In this document: in pieces, positions 1 to 8,045 of the stretch
Numbering within the stretch: position 1 is the first letter of the stretch
Layout of the letters: every line of letters begins with the position of its first letter
NCBI GenBank assembly: GCA_963714645.1
Contig: CAVQQX010000003.1
Location: forward strand, 1 to 26,090
Source of the DNA: RPQJ01 sp963714645
Lineage (GTDB): Bacteria; Pseudomonadota; Gammaproteobacteria; Steroidobacterales; Steroidobacteraceae
DNA: 26,090 nucleotides
Direction: 5' to 3'
Made by a program: the position numbers and the translations under genes
The notes under the pieces: model-generated
The model's input: only the letters and a program-made list of their open reading frames with translations
The model's database searches: none
What the model was told of the DNA's origin: nothing

Positions 1-1327
1 CCCGGCCATCTCCAGCCGGGGATCTCTTCGAACTGCCGGATCACGTCCACCGGAAGCTTTTTCGCCGCCCACCGGCGGCGCACCTCTCTGACGGCCGGCG
101 GAAACAAGAAACCCGCACCGAACTCGTCTGGCATCCACCGCGCCTTCGGAAGTCCAGATCCCCCACCGTGTCGTAGTACCTACTCACCCACCGCGCGGTA
201 CGCACCACCGATGACGTGGTCTCTTTGATCGTGCGCACAATGACATCGCTGGCGTGGGAACCGAGATCGTGGGGCAGATCCACCGACAGCACATCGCTGT
301 AGAACGGACGACCACTGTTCACCGAGTCGCCCCAGTCGACCAGCGCGTGCTGAAGCTGGACATCCTCGATCGCCAGCGAGGCGAGCACCCGCCATGCGGC
401 GCGGTGCGAGCTGCGCGCCACCGCGGAGTCGACATCGTCGATCTCATTGTCATCGATGACCACCGGGACGATCGCCAAGGCCGGCGGACGCCGCACCACC
501 CTGCCGTGCTCGTCGAGCACACGACGCATGGCCCGACCGACGATCTGCACGATGTCGGGGGTGCTGGAGCGGGGCGCGGCGAAGATCACCGCGTCGAGCG
601 CCGGAACGTTGACCCCTTCGGCGAGCACGTGGCAGTTCGACACCACCGCCAGCTCCTTGCCCGGGTTGCGCAGAAAGCCCAGCATCATCTCCCGGTCCAC
701 CCCGCGGGTGGTGGCGTCCATGTGCCAGGTGCGCAGCGGCACCTCCGACAGCTGTGGGTCACCGTCTGCCACTGAGCGGTACACGGCTTCCAGCCGCTCC
801 GACCACAACATGCTGGACGGCACGCGATTGTGATACGCCAGCACCGACCGCATGTGCGGGTACTGGCGAGTAATCTGGGCCAGCGCCAGATGGGCAGCGG
901 CGTCGGACGCCGTGTAATCAGCCGCGCACGCCGTTCTCGCCACTTTGCGGACCAGCTCACGTGCCGCTGAAGACTTGATCCCGACAACGGCGACACGGTA
1001 GGGAGACAGGTAGTCCTCGTCGATGGCGTCGCGGAACGTGAGCGGAACGAAGTGCGCGCCGTAGGCAGAGCCGTCCATCGACAACACGGCTGCCCCATCG
1101 CTCACGGGATCGTTCCGCTCATCGGGGACCGCGACAAACCGCGGGGTGGCCGTCATGAACAGTCGCCGGCGGGCGCGAAATTCGCTGCGCACCACCAGGC
1201 CCCAATCTTTATCTGCGCGACCGGCGGTGCGGTGCGCCTCATCGGCGATCGCCAGATCGAAATGCACTCCGGCGCTGTGGGCGGCCTTGTTGACGTTGGG
1301 CGCCGAGGCGTAGGTCACCACCAGCAT
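1..1327 (-). CDS. SF2 DEAD/DEAH-box helicase fragment, cut at both ends and frameshifted
   Basis: The reading frame from 1327 down shows helicase motif II (DEAH, residues 29-32), motif III (MTATPR, 58-63), a motif V region (LAEGVNVPALD, about 236-245) and motif VI (QIVGRAMRR, 261-269). Motif I (Walker A) and everything before it are missing because the gene is cut at the junction with alaS. The frame stays good to about 147 (VGDLDF) and then turns into Arg-rich nonsense ending at 41. Moving one base, from 146 down, gives KARWMPDEFGAGFLFPPAV and then a segment ending FEEIPGWRWP that runs to base 1. That ending resembles the helicase-associated (HA) repeat of actinobacterial type III-restriction-like helicases. 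So the real product continues off the window, and the stop at 41 comes from a one-base indel. Sequence style and family suggest a different organism from the rest of the window (inference). Confidence 0.75.
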
Positions 1328-3267
1328 CGGTCCATCAACTGCGTCTCGGCTTCTGCATTGCGGCGGATCTCGGCGTTCACGAGCGACTCGATCTCCGCGA
1401 GCTGCCCGGGCGCCACGGCCGAGTAGTGCGAGAAGTCGAAACGCAGCCGATCGGGCGCCACGAGCGAGCCCTTCTGCAGCACGTGCGTGCCCAGCACCTT
1501 CCGCAGCGCCGCGTGCAGCAGGTGCGTCGCGGAGTGATTGAGGCGAGTGGCCTGCCGGCGCTCGCCGTCGACGACCGCCTGCACCGTATCGCCGACGCGG
1601 AGCGAACCCCGCTCGAGCACCCCCACGTGCACGTGGGCCTTGCCCTGCTTCTGCGTGTCGGCGACGACGAACATCGCACCCGCGGTCGTGAGCGCGCCCT
1701 GGTCGCCGACCTGCCCGCCGCTCTCGGCGTAGAACGGCGTGACGTCGAGCACGACCTGCCCCGCGTCACCGGCATCCAGGCGTTCGACGCGCTCCCGGCC
1801 GCGGAACAACGAGACGACGCGGCCCTGGCCGTGCTCGCCGTCGTAGCCGACGAACGACGTCTGTGTGTCGTGATCGACGTCGGCGCGCAGGTGGACGCCG
1901 AACTTGCTCGCAGCGCGCGCGCGCGCGCGCTGCGCGTCCATCGCGGTCTCGAAGCCCGGTTCGTCGATCGAGAGCCCGCGCTCGCGCGCGATGTCGCTGG
2001 TGAGGTCGACCGGGAAACCGTACGTGTCGTAGAGCCGGAACACCGTTTCGCCGGGGATTTCCCGCTTGCCGCCGAGAGTGCCGATGGCCGCGTCGAGCAG
2101 CGCCATGCCCTGCGCGAGCGTCTCGGCGAAGCGCTCCTCTTCCTGCAGCACCACCTGCTCGATGTGCGTGCGCTGGGTGGCGAGCTCGGGGTAGGCCGCG
2201 CCCATCTCCCGCTCGAGCGTCGCGACGAGCGTGTGGAAGAACGGCTGGCGCTGCCCGAGCATGAAGCCGTGGCGGATCGCACGCCGCATGATCCGGCGCA
2301 GGACGTAGCCACGGCCTTCGTTCGAGGGCAGCACGCCGTCGGCGATCAGGAACGAGACCGCGCGAATGTGGTCGGCGATCACGCGCAGCGAGTTCGACGC
2401 GAGGTCGGTCGTACCGGTGGCCTTCGCGGCCGCCTCGATCAGGTTACGGAACAGGTCGATCTCGTAGTTGCCGTGCACGCCCTGCATCACGGCCGCAACG
2501 CGCTCGAGGCCCATGCCCGTGTCCACCGAGGGCTTCGGCAGCGGTGTCATCGTGCCGTCGGCGGCGCGATCGAACTGCATGAAGACGAGATTCCAGATCT
2601 CGACGAAGCGGTCGCCGTCCTCGTCGGGCGACCCCGGGGGACCACCGGCGACATCGGGCCCGTGATCGTAGAAGATCTCGGTGCACGGGCCGCACGGACC
2701 GGTGTCGCCCATCGCCCAGAAATTGGACTTCGCGCCCATGCGCGTGAAGCGCTGCGGGTCGATGCCGATCTCCTCGAGCCAGATCTTCGCGGCGCCGTCG
2801 TCCTCCTCGAAGACGGTGACCCAGAGCCGCCCGGGTGCGATGCCGAGCGTGCCCGTGACGAAGTCCCAGGCGAAACGGATCGCGTCGGACTTGAAGTAGT
2901 CGCCGAAGCTGAAGTTCCCGAGCATCTCGAAGAACGTGTGGTGACGCGAGGTGTAACCGACGTTCTCGAGGTCGTTGTGCTTGCCGCCCGCGCGCACGCA
3001 GCGCTGCGAACTTGCCGCGCGCACGTAGCTGCGCTTTTCCTTGCCGAGGAACAGGTCCTTGAACTGGACCATGCCCGCATTGGTGAAGAGCAGCGTCGGG
3101 TCGTTGCCGGGCACGAGCGAGCTCGACGGGACGACGGCGTGGCCGCGCTCGCGGAAGAAATCGAGGAAGGCGGCGCGCAACTGCGCGCTGGTCAGGAACT
3201 TCGCCGGTGGCGGCGAAGTGCCGGGCCGGTCAGGAGGCTGCGGGGTCGTGGCTGTCTGCGTCGTCAT
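1328..3267 (-). CDS. alaS: Alanyl-tRNA synthetase, C-terminally truncated at a junction
   Basis: This is the class II synthetase that charges tRNA-Ala in the cytoplasm. The N-terminal catalytic core is complete and typical (AFLDFFRERGH near the start, then the aminoacylation and tRNA-recognition domains). The editing domain starts normally, with the zinc/editing motif HSATH at residues 578-582. Similarity stops after NAEAETQLM (residue 645), where E. coli AlaRS continues into the rest of the editing domain with its CGGTH motif and the C-Ala domain. About 646 residues remain of a usual 870 or so. The open frame ends at 1315 with five residues read from the helicase fragment. The chosen start is ATG 3267, which overlaps the 3' end of recX by 38 bases; the open frame extends further upstream but only as a shadow of recX. 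Loss of this region would be lethal in a sole copy, so the cut is probably an assembly artefact. Confidence 0.93.
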
Positions 3268-3748
3268 GGTCGAGGTCGTCTTCGCCGGGGCCGAGTGCGG
3301 CCCGGATCTGGTCCGAAGAAAACCCGCGATATTGGAGGAACCTTGCCTGTTTTGCACGTTCGCGGCGGTCGCCGGGAAGCACCGGCCCGAACTTGCGACG
3401 GCGCGCGGCCCGTGCGGCCTGCACCCAGTCCGCCTCGGCGTTGCGGTCGAGCGCGTCGTCGACCGTTTCGCCCGCCACGCCCTTCTGCCGCAGCTCCATC
3501 CGGATGCGGCGCGGCCCGCGGCCACGGCCCGCGTGACTCGTCACGAACTGCTCGGCATAACGCTCCTCGCGGAGCAGGCCGCCCTCGACCAGCACGCGCA
3601 CGGCGGTCTCGACCGTCGCCGCGGCATAGCCACGGCGCAGCAGGCGGTCGGTAAGTTCCTGCCGGCTGAAATCGCGGCCGGCCAGCAATGCCAGCGCGGC
3701 CGTGCGGACGGTGCGTTCGTCCGCCACGGCCGCGGCCGCCCGCGCCAC
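3230..3748 (-). CDS. recX: RecX, regulator of RecA filaments
   Basis: RecX binds RecA filaments and modulates recombinase activity. The protein is about 172 residues, usual for the family, and consists of three-helix repeats: LLAGRDFSRQELTDRLLRRG near the N terminus, then GLLREERYAEQFV and GPRRIRMELRQKGV, and a C-terminal FLQYRGFSSDQIRAAL. No ATG is available. I chose GTG 3748, just five bases past the recA stop; a second GTG at 3727 is equally possible. No good Shine-Dalgarno is visible, which fits translational coupling to recA. Its 3' end overlaps the start of alaS. The order recA-recX-alaS is conserved in gammaproteobacteria. Confidence 0.9.
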   Translation of the reverse strand: MARAAAAVADERTVRTAALALLAGRDFSRQELTDRLLRRGYAAATVETAVRVLVEGGLLREERYAEQFVTSHAGRGRGPRRIRMELRQKGVAGETVDDALDRNAEADWVQAARAARRRKFGPVLPGDRRERAKQARFLQYRGFSSDQIRAALGPGEDDLDHDDADSHDPAAS

Positions 3749-3752
3749 CGTG

Positions 3753-4787
<1,035 letters not shown>

Positions 4788-4862
4788 TGAGATGTGTCCG
4801 TGCTTTTACGCGTCTGGACCGGGCGCGGCCCGGCGTGGAAAAGGAATCGGCGGGAGGCCGGG

Positions 4863-4868
4863 ATTATC
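4863..4868 (-). promoter_or_regulatory. recA: Candidate -10 element of recA
   Basis: The 133-base gap between thpR and recA contains GATAAT on the minus strand (5 of 6 to the sigma70 -10), inside the 11-base palindrome GGGATTATCCC. It lies about 75 bases before the recA ATG. The hexamer 17 bases upstream (CCTGTC) is a poor -35. I looked for CTGT-N8-ACAG and for TTAGTA-N4-TACTAA LexA boxes in the gap and found neither. Confidence 0.4.
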
Positions 4869-4920
4869 CCACAGCGACCCCGCGCGACAGGCGGAAAAAT
4901 GGGCCCGTCTCGCCCGATTC

Positions 4921-5451
4921 TCACGCTTGCCGGCTGCCGAGATTCCACCATTGCACGGGCTCATAGCGTGAGCCCGCGGTGTCCGTGACCGACCGCACCA
5001 GCGCGAAACGGTCGGCGGGCCAGTCGATGCGATCGAACGCCTCGATGCGCGGGGCGTTCCGCACCTGGCGCGCGAGCGTCATGTGCGGCCGGAACTCGCG
5101 CGACTCGGGCTCGAAACCGACCCGACACAACGCGGCGCGTAGCTGTTGCACGAGCGAGCTCATCGCCGCCGGCACCTGCGAGGCGGCAAGGCACAAGACC
5201 TGCGGCTTGCGCCAGTGCTCGAGCACGTCGAGTCGCAGCTCGAACGACGCCGCGTCGATCGCTTCGGCCGCTGCCACCACGCTCGCCTGGCGCTCGCGGT
5301 CTACGCCGCCGAGGAACACCAGTGTCACGTGCCATTGGTCGGGACGTTGGGGCCGACCGCCCGCGGCCGAGGCCAGCGGGGGCAGCCGGGTGCACAGCAT
5401 TCCGTGCAGCTGCTCGTCCGGCCACAGCGCGAAGAACAACCGGTCGGTCAA
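4921..5451 (-). CDS. thpR: RNA 2',3'-cyclic phosphodiesterase (LigT/ThpR)
   Basis: This is a 2H phosphoesterase that opens 2',3'-cyclic phosphates on RNA ends. The two diagnostic HxT motifs are present, HVTL at residues 41-44 and HMTL at 123-126, after an N-terminal RLFFALWP strand typical of the family. I chose the TTG at 5451, whose last two bases overlap the pncC stop (TTGA). This gives 176 residues, the usual length, and an N terminus matching the family. An ATG at 5490 in the same frame would give 189 residues and overlap pncC by 43 bases. Neither start has a strong Shine-Dalgarno. Confidence 0.88.
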   Translation of the reverse strand: MTDRLFFALWPDEQLHGMLCTRLPPLASAAGGRPQRPDQWHVTLVFLGGVDRERQASVVAAAEAIDAASFELRLDVLEHWRKPQVLCLAASQVPAAMSSLVQQLRAALCRVGFEPESREFRPHMTLARQVRNAPRIEAFDRIDWPADRFALVRSVTDTAGSRYEPVQWWNLGSRQA

Positions 5452-5951
5452 CGCTCGAGCAGGCCCGTGAGGGCGCGCTGGACGGTCCATCGCCGCACTG
5501 ATTCGCGGTCGCCCGGGAAGAGCTCTCGCGCGGCGGTCACGTCGCATCGGCCGGAGGCCTGGCGACGGCCCCACGCCAACCAGACCGTGCCGACCGGCTT
5601 CGCAGCCGTCCCGCCGTCCGGACCCGCGATGCCGCTCACCGCCACGCTGAGGCTGGCGTCGAGCCGCCCGAGGGCGCCGATCGCCATGGCCTCGACCACG
5701 GGCTCACTGACGGCCCCATGACCCGCGAGGACCGCCGGATCCACGCCCAGCAGTGCGACCTTTGCGTCATTCGCGTAGGCGACCGCGCCGCCGGCGAACC
5801 AGCGCGAGCTGCCGGGGAGGTCGGTGCAGGCCTTGGCGATCCAGCCGCCGGTGCAGGATTCCGCCGTGGCCAGCCGCTGGCCGTCTGCGAGCAGCCGGCC
5901 TGCCAGCGCCTCCACCAGCGCGGCGAGTTCGTCATCCGTGGGCGGCGGCAT
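5448..5951 (-). CDS. pncC: Nicotinamide-nucleotide amidohydrolase PncC (CinA C-terminal domain)
   Basis: PncC deamidates nicotinamide mononucleotide to nicotinate mononucleotide and recycles NAD. The 167-residue protein is a stand-alone CinA C-terminal domain. It has TAESCTGG at residues 29-36, SGIAGPDGG at about 106-114 and KPVGTVWLAW at about 118-127. The start is ATG 5951; the open frame extends upstream but without family similarity. Its position just ahead of recA is common in gammaproteobacteria. A -10-like TACAAT ends six bases before the ATG and there is no Shine-Dalgarno, so the message may be leaderless. Confidence 0.92.
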   Translation of the reverse strand: MPPPTDDELAALVEALAGRLLADGQRLATAESCTGGWIAKACTDLPGSSRWFAGGAVAYANDAKVALLGVDPAVLAGHGAVSEPVVEAMAIGALGRLDASLSVAVSGIAGPDGGTAAKPVGTVWLAWGRRQASGRCDVTAARELFPGDRESVRRWTVQRALTGLLER

Positions 5952-5957
5952 GCGAGA

Positions 5958-5963
5958 ATTGTA
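5958..5963 (-). promoter_or_regulatory. pncC: Candidate -10 of pncC, possibly leaderless
   Basis: TACAAT on the minus strand ends six bases before the pncC ATG, which places the expected +1 at or next to the start codon. The best -35-like sequence (TTGCCG) is 19 bases upstream, a long spacer. Confidence 0.35.
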
Positions 5964-6041
5964 GCGCGGCCGTGGCGGAGCCCGGCAATGCCCGGTCACC
6001 GACGCGGATGCTCGCTCGCTGATCCTGCTTGGAGAAACCAC

Positions 6042-6542
6042 ATGACTGCATCTTCACGCCGCCCCGTGCTGGCTTTGGCCGCCGCGACGCTGTTCTCGCT
6101 CGCCTGCGCTGCGCCCGCGCCCGCGGCGGCACAGGAGTCGCCGCCGCCCTTCGACGAGACGCAGCAGCTGCTGGAAAAGGTACAGGCCGACAAGCGGGCC
6201 GTCGTCCTCAAGGCGATGGCGCTCGACGAATCGGAGGCGCGCGCCTTCACCCCGGTCTACGACGAGTACCAGCTCGAACGCAAGAAACTGATGCAGCGCG
6301 CCGTGGACCTGCTCAATGCCTACGCGTCGAACTACGACTCGATGACCGACGACGCCGCAAAGAAGCTCCTGAAGCAATGGTTCGAACTGCAGGAGGACGA
6401 GCGCGACGTGGTCGAGGGGTATTCGAAGAAGCTGACGCACGTGTTGCCGCACACGAAGGTGCTGCGCTTCGTCCAGATCGAGAACAAGCTCGAGACCCTG
6501 CTGCGGGTGCCCACGGTGCGCGGAATCCCGCTCGCGCAATGA
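6042..6542 (+). CDS. Exported small helical protein of unknown function
   Basis: The product has 166 residues with a Sec signal peptide (Arg residues 6-7, hydrophobic core ALAAATLFSLACA, likely cut after APAAA near residue 30). The cysteine in SLAC does not form a good lipobox. The mature part is almost all predicted helix, rich in charged residues and Gln (for example DEYQLERKKLMQRAVDLL), and reminiscent of Spy/CpxP-like periplasmic proteins, although I see no clear LTxxQ repeat. The start is ATG 6042 with GGAGA at 6031-6035. It is followed closely by two more envelope proteins in the same direction, which suggests an operon. Function not recognised. Confidence 0.8.
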   Translation: MTASSRRPVLALAAATLFSLACAAPAPAAAQESPPPFDETQQLLEKVQADKRAVVLKAMALDESEARAFTPVYDEYQLERKKLMQRAVDLLNAYASNYDSMTDDAAKKLLKQWFELQEDERDVVEGYSKKLTHVLPHTKVLRFVQIENKLETLLRVPTVRGIPLAQ

Positions 6543-6565
6543 CCGATCCGATGGAGGTTCATGCC

Positions 6566-7195
6566 ATGACGGCCCACCCCACCCCGCACCGCCGGCCGGC
6601 GCCGTTCCTGCTCGCCCTGTCCCTGTGGGTCGCCGGCACGGCGCTGTTCGCCGGCGGCTGCGCCAGCGGTCCTCAGGTCCGGGCCGACTACGACCGCACG
6701 GCAGACTTCGCCCGGTACCGCACGTACGGCTTCGTCGCCGAAGCCGGCACCGACACCGGCGGGTTCCGCACGCTCGCGACGCAGTCGCTGCAGGCGGCGG
6801 CTTCGCACGAGATGGAAGCGCGCGGCTATCGGCGTGCCGACACGCCCGACCTGCTGCTCAACTTCAAGGGCAAGCTCGAGGAGAAGACAGACATCCAGTC
6901 GACTCCGGGGCCCTATTACGGGCCGGGCTGGGGTTACCGCGGCTGGGGCGGCGCGCCCTGGGGCGCCTACGGCTACGGCAACGAGGTTTCGACCCGCCGC
7001 TACAAGGTCGGCACGCTCGTCATGGACGTGATCGACCGCGAGAAGCGCCAGGCCGTGTTCCAGGGCGGCCTCGAGGGTGTCGTCACGCGGAAGATGCTCG
7101 AGGACCCGCAGGCGGTGATCCGCGAGGCGGTCGCGACCATTTTCCGGCAGTACCCGTTCGTCGCAGGCGAGTCGGCCCCGCGCGCGACGAAGTAA
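6566..7195 (+). CDS. DUF4136 lipoprotein
   Basis: The product has 209 residues and is a probable lipoprotein: hydrophobic segment FLLALSLWVAGTALFAGG followed by Cys, close to a lipobox. The DUF4136 pattern is clear: DYDRTADFARYRTYGFV after the Cys, then MEARGYRRADTPDLLLNF, and near the end YKVGTLVMDVIDREKRQAVF. A Gly/Tyr/Trp-rich stretch (PYYGPGWGYRGWGGAPWGAY) sits in the middle, as in many members. GGAGG at 6553-6557 lies eight bases before ATG 6566 and decides this start. An in-frame ATG at 6539 overlaps the upstream stop but lacks such a site. Molecular function unknown; location is probably the outer membrane or periplasm. Confidence 0.88.
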   Translation: MTAHPTPHRRPAPFLLALSLWVAGTALFAGGCASGPQVRADYDRTADFARYRTYGFVAEAGTDTGGFRTLATQSLQAAASHEMEARGYRRADTPDLLLNFKGKLEEKTDIQSTPGPYYGPGWGYRGWGGAPWGAYGYGNEVSTRRYKVGTLVMDVIDREKRQAVFQGGLEGVVTRKMLEDPQAVIREAVATIFRQYPFVAGESAPRATK

Positions 7196-7216
7196 ACCCG
7201 AGGAGGAGCCACAGCC

Positions 7217-7921
7217 ATGGATCGATCGCTCGAGCGCGTCGCGGTCGCGATCATCGCCGCGCTACTGCTGCCCGCTGCCGCCTTCGCGGCGGATGCGCCA
7301 GCAACCTGGGACGGCCTGGTCGAGGTCGATCCGAAGCACCTCGACGTCGCCTACCTCGCGCCGGGCGCGGACTTCCGCCCCTACGTCAAGCTGATGGTCG
7401 ATCCGACGCAGGTGGCGTTCCACAAGGACTGGCTGCGCAACGTGAACGAAACACGCGACATCTCGCGCCGGATCGACGACGAGGACGCGCGTGAGATCCT
7501 CGAGGCCGCACGCACGAACTTCGCCGATGTGTTCGGGGAGGAGTTCCAGAAGGCCGGGTACGAGATCGTGACTGCACCCGGGCCCGATGTCCTGCGCGTG
7601 AGCCCCGCGATCATCAATCTCTACCTGAATGCCCCCGACACGTTGACGGCGGGCCGGTCGCGCACGTTCACGGCGAATGCCGGCGAAGCCACGCTGGCCG
7701 TCGAACTGCGCGACTCGAGGACCAATGCCCTGCTCGGGCGAGTGATCGATCGACGCGAAACGCGCAACTCCGTCGGGCTGGAGCGCGCGTCCAGAGTGTC
7801 CAACACCGCCGACTTCCGGCTGCTGTTCCGCAGCTGGGCCGGGATCGGCGTCAGGGGCCTGCAGGCGCTCAAGGACGCCTCCCCGCTGCCGGAGAAACTG
7901 GAACCGAAGCAGAAGCTGTAG
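7217..7921 (+). CDS. DUF3313 exported protein
   Basis: The product has 234 residues with a Sec signal peptide (VAVAIIAALLLPAAAFA, likely cut before ADA). The mature chain matches DUF3313: YLAPGADFRPYVKLMVDP, then a helical segment with ILEAARTNFADVFGEEFQKA, PDVLRVSPAIINLYLNAPD, and TFTANAGEATLAVELRDS. GGAGGAG at 7202-7208 lies eight bases before ATG 7217. It is third in the run of exported proteins after 6042 and is probably in the same operon, 21 bases after the DUF4136 stop. Function unknown. Some DUF3313 proteins are lipoproteins, but this one has no lipobox cysteine. Confidence 0.87.
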   Translation: MDRSLERVAVAIIAALLLPAAAFAADAPATWDGLVEVDPKHLDVAYLAPGADFRPYVKLMVDPTQVAFHKDWLRNVNETRDISRRIDDEDAREILEAARTNFADVFGEEFQKAGYEIVTAPGPDVLRVSPAIINLYLNAPDTLTAGRSRTFTANAGEATLAVELRDSRTNALLGRVIDRRETRNSVGLERASRVSNTADFRLLFRSWAGIGVRGLQALKDASPLPEKLEPKQKL

Positions 7922-7944
7922 TCCGCGCGTGCGCGCATCACCCG

Positions 7945-7980
7945 GGCGGCGCGCCACCGCAACGCCGGTCGCGCGCCGCC
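7945..7980. repeat. Inverted repeat between the DUF3313 gene and mutS
   Basis: A perfect 9-base stem, GGCGGCGCG (7945-7953) and CGCGCCGCC (7972-7980), with an 18-base loop lies 23 bases after the DUF3313 stop. No T tract follows, so it is not a standard intrinsic terminator. It could protect a 3' end or be chance in GC-rich DNA. Confidence 0.4.
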
Positions 7981-8033
7981 TGCCTGCATCCTCGATGACC
8001 GTGCCCCGGCGAGTGAACGCGGGATGGGCTTGT

Positions 8034-8039
8034 TATTCT
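8034..8039 (+). promoter_or_regulatory. mutS: Candidate -10 of mutS, possibly leaderless
   Basis: TATTCT ends six bases before the mutS GTG, in an otherwise GC-rich 124-base gap. No Shine-Dalgarno precedes the GTG. No convincing -35 was seen. Confidence 0.3.
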
Positions 8040-8045
8040 CCTGAC

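Noticed and set aside
1..1327. The helicase as part of a defence island or restriction system
   Set aside because: No methylase, nuclease or other defence gene is beside it. It is a two-sided fragment joined to alaS and probably foreign to this contig.
1315..1340. A transposon or phage insertion into alaS
   Set aside because: No terminal repeats, target duplication, transposase or integrase is visible at the junction.
4880..4905. A LexA box from the CTGT copies upstream of recA
   Set aside because: The two CTGT copies are direct, not inverted, and no ACAG partner lies at the right distance.
6042..6150. A lipoprotein call for the protein at 6042 from SLAC in its signal peptide
   Set aside because: The residues before the cysteine do not make a lipobox, and a normal cleavage site (APAAA) follows.
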